Source of the DNA: Megasphaera elsdenii
Lineage (GTDB): Bacteria; Bacillota; Negativicutes; Veillonellales; Megasphaeraceae
Assembly (NCBI RefSeq): GCF_020539865.1
Contig: NZ_JAJBQV010000010.1
Location: forward strand, 1-64,000
DNA: 64,000 nucleotides
Reading direction: 5' to 3'
Below are positions 50,582 through 59,822 of this stretch, piece by piece; within the stretch, counting starts at the first letter, position 1, and each line of letters opens with the position of its first letter. The notes beneath the pieces were generated by a model. The model searched no databases and had not been told where the DNA came from. It worked only from the letters and a program-made list of their open reading frames with translations. A program made the translations under genes and the position numbers.

Positions 50582-50610
50582 TTGCTCAAAGAGCTCTGCT
50601 TTCTCCATAG
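50582..50610 (+). promoter_or_regulatory. repeated early element, copy d (divergent)
   Basis: Plus-strand TTGCTC (50582–50587), 17 bp, CCATAG (50605–50610), then GAAAGTAG. It faces the recombinase operon, 80 bp before its first gene. Confidence 0.65.
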
Positions 50611-50690
50611 GAAAGTAGAGGTGAGAACCATTCCAGTCTTTTATCATATGACCATACTCACCTCCCACAAAAAATCAGGAGATGAGATTT

Positions 50691-50909
50691 ATGAACAAAT
50701 CAGTCGAAAACACATTTAACCCTTACTACACTGCGGAACGCATTCAGGGCGAACTGTACTTCTATATGGCCCAACGCATCGCCAAGGCCATGTTAGAGGA
50801 TAAACTCATTAGCCAGAAAGAGTTTGGTATTCTCTCCAACATCAATCGTGAAACATTTTCTCCGTTATTTGCGGAAATATTTCCAAAACCACTTGAAATA
50901 TTACCATGA
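50691..50909 (+). CDS. SHOCT-like small protein heading the recombinase operon
   Basis: 72 residues from the ATG at 50691 (AGGAGA upstream). YYTAERIQGELYFYMAQRIAKAMLEDKLISQKEFGILSNINRETFSPLFAEIFPKPLEIL has the length and pattern of SHOCT-like proteins often placed before serine recombinases of Firmicutes elements; perhaps a recombination directionality or regulatory factor. Function not shown. Confidence 0.72.
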   Translation: MNKSVENTFNPYYTAERIQGELYFYMAQRIAKAMLEDKLISQKEFGILSNINRETFSPLFAEIFPKPLEILP

Positions 50910-50945
50910 CAGAGTGATATATAGACACGGAAAGGAGAGATTTAT

Positions 50946-52505
50946 TTGAAGAAGGTAACAAAAATTGCAAAATTTCAAGATACAGAAAACCAAAAAAGAA
51001 AAATTAGAGTCGCCGCTTACTGTCGCGTCTCTACTAGTTCAGATGCCCAACTTGAAAGTCTTGAAACACAAAAAGTTCATTATAAAACCTATATCAACAG
51101 ACGCGACGATTGGCAATTTGCCGGCATCTACTATGATGAAGGCATTACCGGGACAAAGAAAGAAAAACGCCCAGAATTGTTAAGACTCATGGATGATTGC
51201 AAAGCAGGCAAGATTGATTTTATTGTAACTAAATCCATCAGCCGATTCAGCAGGAATACTATGGACTGCCTAGAATTAGTTCGAGATTTACAGACATTGC
51301 ATATTCCCATCTATTTTGAAAAAGAAAACATCAATACTGGATCTATGAAAAGCGAACTTTTTTTATCGCTGCTCTCTACGTTAGCTGAAAATGAATCCGT
51401 ATCTATTTCAGAAAACAGTAAATGGTCCATACAGAAACGATTTGAAAATGGCACATTTAAAATATGTTACCCACCTTACGGTTATGATTGGAACGGAGAG
51501 CAAATGGTTGTCAATACAGAACAGGCAAAGGTTGTTCGAGAAATCTTCACGATGCTTTTATCCGGAAAGAGCACGCAGGCCATAGCCGATGATTTAAATC
51601 AAAGAAGTGTGGCATCTAAACGAAGTGGGCATTGGACTGCAACAACCATCCGGGACATGATATCCAATGAAAAATACGTTGGCGACTGCCTATTCCAAAA
51701 AACATACTCAGATCAGCACTTCGTTCGCCATCACAACCATGGCGAAGCGACACAATATTTGGTGAAAGATCATCACGCAGCTATTATCAACCGTGAAGAT
51801 TTCAAGACGGCTCAAAGACTTGTTCATCAACGTGCCATAGAAAAAGGAATCATCCAAGGAAGTGGAAAGTATCAGAATCGTTATGCTTTTTCCGGTAAAG
51901 TAATTTGTGGCGAATGTGGCGATACTTTCAAACGGCGAATGCACGGTTACACCGGGCATAAATATGTTGCCTGGTGTTGCAGCACACATCTCCGAAACAA
52001 AAATAAATGTCATATACGCTTTATCCGTGATGAGACATTAAAGCAAGCTTTTATCATCATGATGAATAAGATGATTTCTTTCCATAAAATCATCTTATTT
52101 CCCTATGTACACGCTTTAAAAACAGATTCTGATAATGAATCCTTGAAAAGAATTCAGGAAATCCATACACTGTTGGCCCAAAATAGTGAAAAACGAGAAA
52201 TATTAATGAAGCTTCTATCCCAGGGTATTATTGACCCTATTATCTACAATAAGGAAACAAGTGAACTCTTCTTGCAATCCGATACTTATCAAAAAGAGAT
52301 TGAGTTCTTGAATCATACTGTTTCCGATAGTATGGCCCTTGTAACAGGGGCAACAAATCTTTTACACTTTGTGGAAAAAGCATCTGCTATGACCGCATTT
52401 GATGAAACACTCTTTGAGCAATTTGTAGATCACATCCTCATTCGATCACGTAATGAGATTTGCTTTATATTAAAATGTGGTCTGACGCTTACAGAAAGAA
52501 GGTAA
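50946..52505 (+). CDS. large serine recombinase 1
   Basis: 519 residues, TTG start with GGAAAGGAGAG upstream. Resolvase catalytic domain (about 20–165): [10 protein letters not shown] with S29 as nucleophile, [18 protein letters not shown] region TKSISRFSRN with the active arginines. Then a recombinase domain and a zinc-ribbon (CGECGDTF…WCCSTHLRNKNKCH), and a coiled coil near the end. It integrates or excises the prophage together with its two partners. Confidence 0.94.
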   Translation: MKKVTKIAKFQDTENQKRKIRVAAYCRVSTSSDAQLESLETQKVHYKTYINRRDDWQFAGIYYDEGITGTKKEKRPELLRLMDDCKAGKIDFIVTKSISRFSRNTMDCLELVRDLQTLHIPIYFEKENINTGSMKSELFLSLLSTLAENESVSISENSKWSIQKRFENGTFKICYPPYGYDWNGEQMVVNTEQAKVVREIFTMLLSGKSTQAIADDLNQRSVASKRSGHWTATTIRDMISNEKYVGDCLFQKTYSDQHFVRHHNHGEATQYLVKDHHAAIINREDFKTAQRLVHQRAIEKGIIQGSGKYQNRYAFSGKVICGECGDTFKRRMHGYTGHKYVAWCCSTHLRNKNKCHIRFIRDETLKQAFIIMMNKMISFHKIILFPYVHALKTDSDNESLKRIQEIHTLLAQNSEKREILMKLLSQGIIDPIIYNKETSELFLQSDTYQKEIEFLNHTVSDSMALVTGATNLLHFVEKASAMTAFDETLFEQFVDHILIRSRNEICFILKCGLTLTERR

Positions 52506-52509
52506 TGAT

Positions 52510-52926
52510 ATGGGGCACACACCTTATGGATATATCATAAAAAACGGCCAAGCCATCATTAACCAAGAACAGGCCGATAAAGTTAAAAAGCTCTATGAAA
52601 ATTATTTATCTGGTATGTCACTGGCGAAAGCAGCTGTTGAAGCTGGAATTGAAACATATCATGGTACAGCAAAACGCCTGATGGAAAACAAGCACTACCT
52701 AGGAGATAACTTCTATCCTGCCATTATAGACAAGGATACATTTGATAAAGCTTCGAAGGAAAGCATTCGGCGTGCCACTGCACTAGGAAGATTACATCGC
52801 AAAACAACCGTAAATCCTCCTTTGTTACCGACCTCTTTCCACTTATCCAAGGCGTCTAAGCACTATAAAAATCCCAAATTACAGGCTGAATATCTTTATA
52901 GCCTGATTGAAAGCGAGGTAATATAA
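52510..52926 (+). CDS. small recombinase-domain protein lacking the catalytic domain
   Basis: 138 residues with only the DNA-binding recombinase module: [46 protein letters not shown] and [25 protein letters not shown]. It lacks the N-terminal serine catalytic region and the zinc ribbon, so it is not itself an active recombinase; such short partners occur regularly between two large recombinases in Firmicutes prophages and may act as an accessory DNA-binding subunit. Coupled to the next gene (TAATG). Confidence 0.85.
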   Translation: MGHTPYGYIIKNGQAIINQEQADKVKKLYENYLSGMSLAKAAVEAGIETYHGTAKRLMENKHYLGDNFYPAIIDKDTFDKASKESIRRATALGRLHRKTTVNPPLLPTSFHLSKASKHYKNPKLQAEYLYSLIESEVI

Positions 52927-54494
52927 TGGGAACTGTTATGATTATTCCGGCAAAAAAGCAAATGGGAAATACCATAAAAAAGTCGGAACAGAAAAAGTTA
53001 CGCGTCGCTGCCTACTGCCGCGTCAGTACCGATTCAGACGAACAGGAAACAAGCTATGAAGCACAAGTTTCCCACTACACAGAATATATCCATAATCATC
53101 CGGAATGGGTCCTTGCCGGTATTTTTGCCGATGATGGCATTTCAGGCACAAATACTAAAAAGCGTGAAGAATTTAATCGCATGATAGACGAATGCATGGC
53201 TGGAAACATTGATATGGTCATCACAAAATCCATCAGTCGTTTTGCCCGCAACACGCTGGACTGCCTAAAATACATACGAAAGCTAAAGGATAAGAATATC
53301 CCCGTTTTCTTTGAAAAAGAATCTATCAACACTATGGATGCCAAAGGCGAAGTACTGATTACCATCATGGCTAGTCTCGCACAACAAGAATCCCAATCAC
53401 TTTCCCAAAATGTTAAGCTCGGCCTTCAGTACCGCTATCAGCAAGGTAAAGTACAAATCAATCATAATTATTTTCTGGGTTATACAAAAGATGAAAACGG
53501 TCATCTTATAATTGACCCATCGCAAGCAGAAGTGGTCAAACGTATCTACCGCGAATACCTGGAAGGGTACAGCCTGGCAAAGATTGCTTGCCATTTGGAA
53601 AAAGACGGCATCCGTACTGGAGCCGGCAAAACAAAATGGCACAGTAGTACCATTAACAAAATTCTGAGAAATGAAAAATACATGGGAGATGCGCTACTGC
53701 AAAAAACATATACGACTGATTTTTTGACAAAAACGCGCGTCAAGAATAATGGGATCGTCCCACAATACTATGTTGAGGATGATCACGAAGCCATTATTCC
53801 TAAGGAAATCTTTATGCAGGTGCAGGCCGAACTGGTTCGCCGCCGCGTAGTTCATGTCAGTCCTTCTGGGAAAAAGCGTAATTTCTCCAGTAATAATTGT
53901 TTTTCTCAGATTGTTTGCTGTGGTGAATGCGGAGACCTTTACCGGCGCGTTCATTGGAATAATCATGGCCATAAATCCATCGTTTGGCGATGCATTACCA
54001 GGTTGGAACCTACTTCTTCAGATACAAATTGCGCAAATCGTACGGTAAATGAGGAGCTACTCAAGGAAATTTCACTAAAAGCCATGAACCAGATTCTGCT
54101 AGGCAACAATTCATTTATTCAACAGTTGCAAGAAAATCTTGCCAAAGCCATCACGAAATCTGACACACTTTCGCCGACTGGCATACAGAAACGGTTGGAA
54201 GAATTGCAGCAAGAACTTATCACAAAGGCGAATAATCGTCAGTCTTATGACGCCATTGCCGATGAAATTTTCCGCTTGCGGGATCAAAAAGAAAAAGCTG
54301 AAAATAATCTTCGCAGCCAGAAAGAAGTCGCTGACCGTATTAAAGATTTGCAAGAATTCATAAAAAAACAGCCCTCGAATCTTACAGCATTCGATGAATC
54401 GTTAGTCCATAAACTCATTAAAAGCATTACAGTGTTTCCGGACCACTTCACTGTCGAATTTAAATCTGGCATAAGCGTAGACATAAACGAATAA
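52926..54494 (+). CDS. large serine recombinase 2
   Basis: 522 residues; the ATG shares one base with the previous stop. Catalytic domain [21 protein letters not shown] (S34), [15 protein letters not shown], then recombinase domain, zinc-ribbon ([15 protein letters not shown]…WRCITRLE) and a long coiled coil ([14 protein letters not shown]… to LQEFIKKQ). Same layout as recombinase 1 and clearly paralogous. Last gene before the attachment-site region. Confidence 0.94.
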   Translation: MGTVMIIPAKKQMGNTIKKSEQKKLRVAAYCRVSTDSDEQETSYEAQVSHYTEYIHNHPEWVLAGIFADDGISGTNTKKREEFNRMIDECMAGNIDMVITKSISRFARNTLDCLKYIRKLKDKNIPVFFEKESINTMDAKGEVLITIMASLAQQESQSLSQNVKLGLQYRYQQGKVQINHNYFLGYTKDENGHLIIDPSQAEVVKRIYREYLEGYSLAKIACHLEKDGIRTGAGKTKWHSSTINKILRNEKYMGDALLQKTYTTDFLTKTRVKNNGIVPQYYVEDDHEAIIPKEIFMQVQAELVRRRVVHVSPSGKKRNFSSNNCFSQIVCCGECGDLYRRVHWNNHGHKSIVWRCITRLEPTSSDTNCANRTVNEELLKEISLKAMNQILLGNNSFIQQLQENLAKAITKSDTLSPTGIQKRLEELQQELITKANNRQSYDAIADEIFRLRDQKEKAENNLRSQKEVADRIKDLQEFIKKQPSNLTAFDESLVHKLIKSITVFPDHFTVEFKSGISVDINE

Positions 54495-54535
54495 GAGCAG
54501 GTACTCACCATAAAAAGGGAGCACCTGCTCTTTTT
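54494..54535 (+). terminator. terminator of the recombinase operon
   Basis: AGAGCAGGT (54494–54502) with ACCTGCTCT (54523–54531) and a T-run, directly after the last recombinase stop. Confidence 0.8.
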
Positions 54536-54570
54536 CTATCTGATTCATTTTTCTGGCATCTATCTGGCGT

Positions 54571-54600
54571 ACTCGACATACAAAATCATCTATGTTGAGT
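54571..54600. other. candidate recombinase-binding/attachment site
   Basis: ACTCGACATA – 10 bp – TATGTTGAGT: 10-bp arms with one mismatch, 77 bp after the last recombinase gene and inside the otherwise empty 54495–54806 gap before rlmD. Size and symmetry fit a serine-recombinase half or full site. A direct repeat TCTGGC(N5)TCTGGC lies next to it (about 54552–54569). No second copy was found on the left. Confidence 0.4.
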
Positions 54601-54806
54601 TCTCGACCCCTACTCTACCATCAAATTCAAAGTTTCAGAATACAATGCCTATGTTGTTTTATACATTCATTTCAACCACTAGCGATTCCATACTTCAATA
54701 AAAATATAGGGCTTATGATGAAATAATTTTGCCACAGCCTCAACCTATCTAGGGGCGTTAATTCAAGGTTTTTACAATATATAGTGGAACGTAAATTTAC
54801 ATAATG

Positions 54807-56189
54807 CTACATCTTGCGTGACATCAATGCTACCGACTCGACGTGGTGGGTCCGCGGGAACATGTCTACAGGCTGTACTTTAGCGGTATGGTAGCCGTGT
54901 TGGTCCAGGTAGGCCAGGTCGCGGGCCAGGGTGGCCGGGTTGCAGGAGACGTAGACGACGCGTTTGGGTTTGCTCTGGGCGATGGCTTTGAGGACGGGTT
55001 CACCGCAGCCGGCCCGGGGCGGGTCGAGGACGATGACGTCGGGACGGATGCCGTTTTTGATGAGTTCCGGCAATTTATAGATAGCATCGCCTAAGATGAA
55101 CTGGGCGTTGCCGACGTGGTTGTCTTTGGCGTTGCGAACGGCGTCACGGATAGCCGGGGCGACGATTTCGATGCCGTAGACCTGTTTGGCTTTCTGAGCC
55201 AGGAACAAGGTGATGGTCCCAGTGCCGCAGTAGACGTCGGCCACGGTTTCGCCGCCTTTGAGGTCGGCAAATTCGAGGGCCTGTTCATAGAGGCGCTGGG
55301 CTTGCTCGCTGTTGACCTGGAAGAAGGACTGCGCCGAAATGTGGAAGGTCAAAGGGCCGATGGAGTCGTGAATAGTCCCTTTGCCGTAGACGGTCTTAGT
55401 TTTAGGCCCTAAGATGACGTTGGTATGGCGCTTGTTGACGTTCTGGACGACGCTGGTCAGACCGGGGATATCCCGGCGCAGGCGCTGGACCAAGTCTTTC
55501 ATGTGCGGCACCATATCGCAGGCCGTGACCAGGCAGACCATGATTTCGCCGGTATGGACACCGATCCGGCCCATGATATGGCGGACGATGCCCGTCCGGG
55601 CGTCTTCGTCATAGGCGGGAATCTTGAAATCTTTCATCCACTGGCGGACGACGGCGACGATAGCGTTGTTGCCTTCTTTCTGGATGGCACAATCCGTCAC
55701 GTCGATGACTTCGTGCGTAGCCGCAGCAAAACAGCCGATGGCGACTTTCCCCTTTCCGGCAGCGGCGACGGGAAACTGCATCTTGTTGCGGTAATGCCAA
55801 GGCGTGTTAGCGCCTAAAGTCGGCAAGACGTCGATATGTTGCAAGTGACCGATGCGTTCCAGGGCATCCCGGACTTGCTGGCACTTTTCCTTCAATTCTC
55901 CTTCATAACTGAGGTGCTGGAGTTGACAGCCGCCGCAGCGGTCGTAGACGGGACACTGGGGCTGGATCCGGTCCGGCGAAGGCTTCAAGACCTCGACTAA
56001 AGCCGCTGTGGCATAATTTTTCTTGACCAGGGCAATACGGGCCCGGACCTGTTCGCCTGGCAAGGCGAAGGGCACGAAGATCGTAAAGCCTTCGTAACGG
56101 CCGACGCCTTCACCACTGGTACCCAGGCGGGCAATGGATATGTCATAGGTTTTCCCCTTCTGGACGGGGACTGCGTGTTTCTCTTTCAT
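54807..56189 (-). CDS. rlmD: 23S rRNA (uracil-1939-C5)-methyltransferase RlmD
   Basis: 460 residues, AAAGGG before the ATG. An N-terminal TRAM domain (about 12–70), then the iron-sulphur cysteines C79-x5-C85-x2-C88 (CPVYDRCGGC) with C167 downstream. The SAM-binding domain has VADVYCGTGTITLFLA, the catalytic DPPRAGCGEP, and YVSCNPATLARD holding the nucleophilic cysteine. It methylates U1939 of 23S rRNA. It may instead be RlmCD (Gram-positive dual-specificity form); the family call is firm, the exact position less so. First host gene beyond the prophage right end. Confidence 0.93.
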   Translation of the reverse strand: MKEKHAVPVQKGKTYDISIARLGTSGEGVGRYEGFTIFVPFALPGEQVRARIALVKKNYATAALVEVLKPSPDRIQPQCPVYDRCGGCQLQHLSYEGELKEKCQQVRDALERIGHLQHIDVLPTLGANTPWHYRNKMQFPVAAAGKGKVAIGCFAAATHEVIDVTDCAIQKEGNNAIVAVVRQWMKDFKIPAYDEDARTGIVRHIMGRIGVHTGEIMVCLVTACDMVPHMKDLVQRLRRDIPGLTSVVQNVNKRHTNVILGPKTKTVYGKGTIHDSIGPLTFHISAQSFFQVNSEQAQRLYEQALEFADLKGGETVADVYCGTGTITLFLAQKAKQVYGIEIVAPAIRDAVRNAKDNHVGNAQFILGDAIYKLPELIKNGIRPDVIVLDPPRAGCGEPVLKAIAQSKPKRVVYVSCNPATLARDLAYLDQHGYHTAKVQPVDMFPRTHHVESVALMSRKM

Positions 56190-56204
56190 AGATTCCCTTT
56201 CTGA

Positions 56205-57509
56205 TTAGACGATGATTTCACTGACGACCGGTTCCTGGACGGGAGCCTGTTCCGGCGTGACGATGATGTGGTCGGCGACTTGCTGGGCCAGGGCCATCAT
56301 ATCGACGCCTTTTTTGCCGTACAAGGTGAACAAGGCTTCGCCAGGACGGACCGGGTCGTAGAGTTCTTTGAACAGGCGGATGCCGACCATAGGGTCGATA
56401 GTATCTTCCTTGCGGGCCCGGCCGGCGCCCATGGCCATGGCGATTTCGCCGAGGGCCCGGCCGTCGATACGGGTAATGTAACCTTCATCGGTGCAGACCG
56501 CCGTAAAGACTTGGGGTGCCTTGGTGAGGGACCGCTTGCCAATCCACGACGAGCTGCCGCCTTGGGCTCGGACGAATTCCCGGAACTTGGCCAGGCCTTT
56601 GCCGGAAGCGATGAGGTCGCGGATCATCGTTCTCCCCTGTTCTTCGTCCTGGGCCTTGCCGCCGACGATGAGCATCTGAGCGCCAATGGCTTCGACGACT
56701 TCCATGAGCCGCCGGCCACCTTGGCCCGATAAGGCTTCCACAGCTTCATCGACTTCCAAGCAGTTGCCGATAGCCGTCCCCAAGGGTGCTTCCATGGACG
56801 TGACGACGGCCCGTGTCGGCCGGCCGGCGAGATTGCCGATACCGACCATGGTCTTAGCCAGTTCCCGCGCCCGTTCTTTGGTCTTCATGAAGGCCCCGTC
56901 GCCGTACTTGACATCGAGGACGATGGCGTCGGCGCCGGAAGCGATTTTCTTGCTCATGATGGAGCTGGCAATGAGGGGGATGCTCTCTACAGTCGCCGTA
57001 GCATCGCGCAGGGCGTAGAGCAGTTTATCAGCCGGCGCGATTTCGCCGGACTGGGTGATGAGGGACAAGCCGATGCGGCGCACTTGTTCCAGGAACTGCG
57101 CTTCCGGCAGGACGACGTGGAAACCGGGGATGGATTCCAGTTTATCTGCCGTACCGCCGGTAAATCCCAGACCGCGGCCGCTCATCTTAGCCACGGGAAC
57201 GCCGGCGGCTGCGACTAACGGTGCAACGATGAGCGTCGTCGTATCGGCAATGCCACCGGTGCTATGCTTATCGACTTTGATGCCCGGAATGGACGACAAA
57301 TCGACCATATCGCCAGAATGAGCCATAGCCAGGGTCAGTTCCTTCGTTTCTTCATAGGTCATGCCCTGGAAATAGACGGCCATGAGCCAGGCTGCGGCCT
57401 GATAGTCAGCGATGCGGCCGGCCGTATAATCGTCAATGAAGCGCGTAATTTCCTCTTTGGTCAGGACTTTGCCGTCCCGCTTGTATTCGATGCAGTCGAT
57501 GGGCCACAT
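56205..57509 (-). CDS. pdp: pyrimidine-nucleoside phosphorylase
   Basis: 434 residues. Conserved GKVLTKEEITRFIDDYTAGRIADYQAAAWLMAVYFQGMTYEET start; the phosphate/substrate segment KVDKHSTGGIADTTTLIVAPLVAAAGVPVAKMSGRGLGFTGGTADKLESIPGF is diagnostic for thymidine/pyrimidine-nucleoside phosphorylases. It splits uridine or (deoxy)thymidine with phosphate to base and pentose-1-phosphate, the substrate of the DeoB enzyme encoded just upstream. The closing ~80 residues form the alpha/beta C-terminal domain. Same operon (4 bp gap). Confidence 0.95.
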   Translation of the reverse strand: MWPIDCIEYKRDGKVLTKEEITRFIDDYTAGRIADYQAAAWLMAVYFQGMTYEETKELTLAMAHSGDMVDLSSIPGIKVDKHSTGGIADTTTLIVAPLVAAAGVPVAKMSGRGLGFTGGTADKLESIPGFHVVLPEAQFLEQVRRIGLSLITQSGEIAPADKLLYALRDATATVESIPLIASSIMSKKIASGADAIVLDVKYGDGAFMKTKERARELAKTMVGIGNLAGRPTRAVVTSMEAPLGTAIGNCLEVDEAVEALSGQGGRRLMEVVEAIGAQMLIVGGKAQDEEQGRTMIRDLIASGKGLAKFREFVRAQGGSSSWIGKRSLTKAPQVFTAVCTDEGYITRIDGRALGEIAMAMGAGRARKEDTIDPMVGIRLFKELYDPVRPGEALFTLYGKKGVDMMALAQQVADHIIVTPEQAPVQEPVVSEIIV

Positions 57510-57513
57510 AGGA

Positions 57514-58686
57514 TCACCTCAGTTCTGATAAAAAGCTGGTACCGAATTTAAGGCCTGTCAGTCCAAAATTATCCATGATCGTCATGCCCAAATCGGCATA
57601 GGTCTGGCGGATACCCAAGTCGACAGAAGCCTTCAGGGCCGGGCTGTAGACCAGGAGCGGTACCCGTTCACGCGTATGGTCTGTGCCATGCCATGTCGGG
57701 TCGTTGCCGTGGTCCGACGTGATGACCAGCAGTTCGTCGTCATGGATTTCTGTCAAGAGCTGGCCCAGTTCCTGGTCAAAAGCTTCCAGGCAGTCCGCAT
57801 AGCCTTTGACGTTGCGGCGGTGGCCGTACATGCTGTCAAAGTCGACAAAGTTGGCCATGAGCAGGCCCTTATCCTTCCGATGGGCTGCCAGCTGAGTCCT
57901 CAAAGCTTCCATGTCTTCATGGTTATTGGCCGTATGGTACGATTCGGTCAGGCCGATATGGGCATAGATGTCGCCGATCTTGCCGACGCCGACGACGGCA
58001 TAGCCCGCTTCGGACAAGTAGGAAAAGACCATCTTCCGCTTGGGCAGCCGGCTGTAGTCGCGGCGGTCGCCGGTGCGGACGAAGTGGCCCTGGGTCCCGA
58101 CGAAAGGCCGGGCGATGATGCGCCCTACTTCATAAGGGCCGACGCAGACTTCACGGCGCGTAATATCGCAGATGCGGTACAATTCTTCCAAGGGAATGAC
58201 ATCGTTGTGAGCGGCAATCTGGAAAACGCTGTCTGCCGACGTATAGACGATGGGCAGGCCCGTGCGGAAGTGTTCCGGCCCCAGGCGTTCGATGATTTCC
58301 GTACCCGACGCGATTTCGTTGCCGATGTAGCCGTAGCCCGTCTTTTCCGTAAAGGCTTTCAACAAATCCGGCGGGAAGGCGTCGGGAAAAGTCGGGAAGG
58401 GATTTTCTACGGGGTTGCCCATGAATTCCCAATGGCCGCTGGTCGTATCCTTGCCGGCCGAGATTTCCTGCATGAGGCCATACGAGCCGATGACATCTGT
58501 TGCTTCGGCATGGATATGAGCAACGAGGCCCAAGCCCAGACGGCGCAGATTGGGCACGTTCAAGGGTACGTTGGCATCGATGTGGCCGTACGTATCGGCT
58601 CCTTTGTCGCCAAATTTTTCAGCGTCCGGTGCATCGCCGGCGCCGACACTATCCGTAACGATGACGATGATGCGATTGAATTTCAT
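57514..58686 (-). CDS. deoB: phosphopentomutase DeoB
   Basis: 390 residues, GGAGGG upstream. Alkaline-phosphatase superfamily metal sites: VTDSVGAGDAPDA (D11), and near the end ITSDHGNDPTWHGTDHTRE with two His/Asp ligands; the phosphorylated threonine is in the segment GKDTTSGHWEFMG. It converts (deoxy)ribose-1-phosphate to the 5-phosphate, feeding nucleoside carbon into central metabolism. Operon partner of pdp. Confidence 0.97.
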   Translation of the reverse strand: MKFNRIIVIVTDSVGAGDAPDAEKFGDKGADTYGHIDANVPLNVPNLRRLGLGLVAHIHAEATDVIGSYGLMQEISAGKDTTSGHWEFMGNPVENPFPTFPDAFPPDLLKAFTEKTGYGYIGNEIASGTEIIERLGPEHFRTGLPIVYTSADSVFQIAAHNDVIPLEELYRICDITRREVCVGPYEVGRIIARPFVGTQGHFVRTGDRRDYSRLPKRKMVFSYLSEAGYAVVGVGKIGDIYAHIGLTESYHTANNHEDMEALRTQLAAHRKDKGLLMANFVDFDSMYGHRRNVKGYADCLEAFDQELGQLLTEIHDDELLVITSDHGNDPTWHGTDHTRERVPLLVYSPALKASVDLGIRQTYADLGMTIMDNFGLTGLKFGTSFLSELR

Positions 58687-58698
58687 AAAACTCCCTCC

Positions 58699-59259
58699 TT
58701 ATAATCCCGGCAGATATTTACGGGCTTTTTCAAAGGCTGCAATGGTCTTGGCATCGGTGATTTCGTTCTGGTCGATGAGGTCTTCCATTTCTTTGGGCGT
58801 ATAGTATTCGATGTTCATGAACTCGTCATCATCGAGGTGCTGCTTCCCCTTCTGGAGCCCTCGGGCCAGATAGAGATAAATCCGTTCACTGCAGAAGCCC
58901 GGCGACGTATACGTATAGCCTAAGGGCAGGATTTCCGAAGCCGTGACGCCGGCTTCTTCTTCCAGTTCCCGGGCCGCGCAGTAATCCGGTGATTCGCCGT
59001 CGTGTTCGATTTTCCCGGCCGGTACTTCCAACATGGCCTGCGCCGCAGCATAGCGGTACTGGCGGACGAGGATGATTTTGCCGTCATCCGTCAGCGGCAG
59101 GATGGCGCAAGCGCCGAAATGCCAGACCGCTTCGCGCGTGGCCGTCTTCGGTTCGCCACCCTGGCCGTCGTCGATAGAAACGGTATCCACCGTAACGTGG
59201 AGGACCCGGCCTTTCATGATTTCTTTACGAGAAACGAGTGTTTCCTTGCTGATACTCAT
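58699..59259 (-). CDS. NUDIX hydrolase, ADP-ribose pyrophosphatase type
   Basis: 186 residues. NUDIX box GKIEHDGESPDYCAARELEEEAGV, with one extra residue before the first conserved Glu. The segments FGACAILPLTDDGKIILVRQYRYAAAQAMLEVPAGKIE and GYTYTSPGFCSERIYLYLARGL (with the PGFCSE helix typical of ADP-ribose diphosphatases) point to that substrate. Product: AMP and ribose-5-phosphate, fitting the neighbouring pentose-phosphate genes. In most Firmicutes this gene also precedes deoB. Confidence 0.93.
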   Translation of the reverse strand: MSISKETLVSRKEIMKGRVLHVTVDTVSIDDGQGGEPKTATREAVWHFGACAILPLTDDGKIILVRQYRYAAAQAMLEVPAGKIEHDGESPDYCAARELEEEAGVTASEILPLGYTYTSPGFCSERIYLYLARGLQKGKQHLDDDEFMNIEYYTPKEMEDLIDQNEITDAKTIAAFEKARKYLPGL

Positions 59260-59297
59260 AGTCTTTCCTCCTCTTTAGTGTAGTCGATATGATACCC

Positions 59298-59345
59298 AAA
59301 AAGGCTGTCGCAAGATGGCCAAGACCTTCGTGCGACAGCCTTTTT
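59298..59345. terminator. bidirectional terminator upstream of the nudix gene
   Basis: 15-bp perfect stem AAAAAGGCTGTCGCA/TGCGACAGCCTTTTT with an 18-base loop. It separates the dut–pnp unit from the nudix–deoB–pdp–rlmD operon. Confidence 0.9.
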
Positions 59346-59370
59346 ATGTCTGATAGCAACTGTCAAACAA

Positions 59371-59817
59371 TCAGCGGCCTGTGCTGCCGATACCGCCCGT
59401 GCGGATACCGCTGGCAGCGTCGTCGTTGACGGTCAGGTACTTCATGAAGATGCCCTGGCCGATGCGTTCGCCCTTTTCCAAGGTGTAGGCCTGATCGTTC
59501 GTATTATAATAGGCAATCATGATGTGCCCTTCATTGTCGGCATTGTTATAGTAATCGCTGTCGACGATGCCCGTGCTGTTGGCCAGCATAAGGCCTTTCT
59601 TGAAAGCCAGGCTGGAGCGGATGAAGATAGACAAATATTCATCGTCTTCCATAAAGGCTTTCAATCCTGTCGGCACGACGGTGACGGTATGCGGTGCGAG
59701 CACCGTCGTTTCTGCCGCTTCCAAATCGTAGCCGGCACTGTTGGCCGTCTTGCGGACGGGAAGATGGATGTCACAGCCTTCATAGGCCGTAACGATTTCA
59801 AATCCTCTGCCTGCCAT
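59371..59817 (-). CDS. dut: dUTP diphosphatase
   Basis: 148 residues. Trimeric dUTPase motifs in order: 1 NSAGYDLEAAE, 2 IRSSLAFK, 3 GIVDSDYYN (YNNADNEG insert), 4 GERIGQGIF, 5 TGGIGSTGR at the C-terminus. It hydrolyses dUTP to dUMP and pyrophosphate. It is translated 6 bp after pnp, suggesting cotranscription from the pnp side. A weak ribosome site (TAAGG) precedes the ATG. Confidence 0.95.
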   Translation of the reverse strand: MAGRGFEIVTAYEGCDIHLPVRKTANSAGYDLEAAETTVLAPHTVTVVPTGLKAFMEDDEYLSIFIRSSLAFKKGLMLANSTGIVDSDYYNNADNEGHIMIAYYNTNDQAYTLEKGERIGQGIFMKYLTVNDDAASGIRTGGIGSTGR

Positions 59818-59822
59818 AAGCC

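Larger units (their letters stand above)
12927..54600. mobile_element. prophage, PBSX/Xkd-type contractile tail, serine-recombinase integrated
   Basis: About 41 kb with complete modules in normal order: recombinases (50.9–54.5 kb), early and replication genes (41–50 kb), accessory early genes (34–41 kb), packaging and head (28–34 kb), tail (19–28 kb), baseplate and fibres (14–19 kb), lysis (13–14 kb). No structural gene looks broken, so it may be inducible. The right end lies between the third recombinase and rlmD. The left end is set here at the lysis terminator only for convenience: abi, the sigma-like gene and even the hsd island could be inside the element. Confidence 0.8.

Noticed and set aside
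57676..58704. 342-codon plus-strand open frame over deoB
   Set aside because: Shadow of deoB; composition dominated by Asp/Val/Phe as in other shadows.
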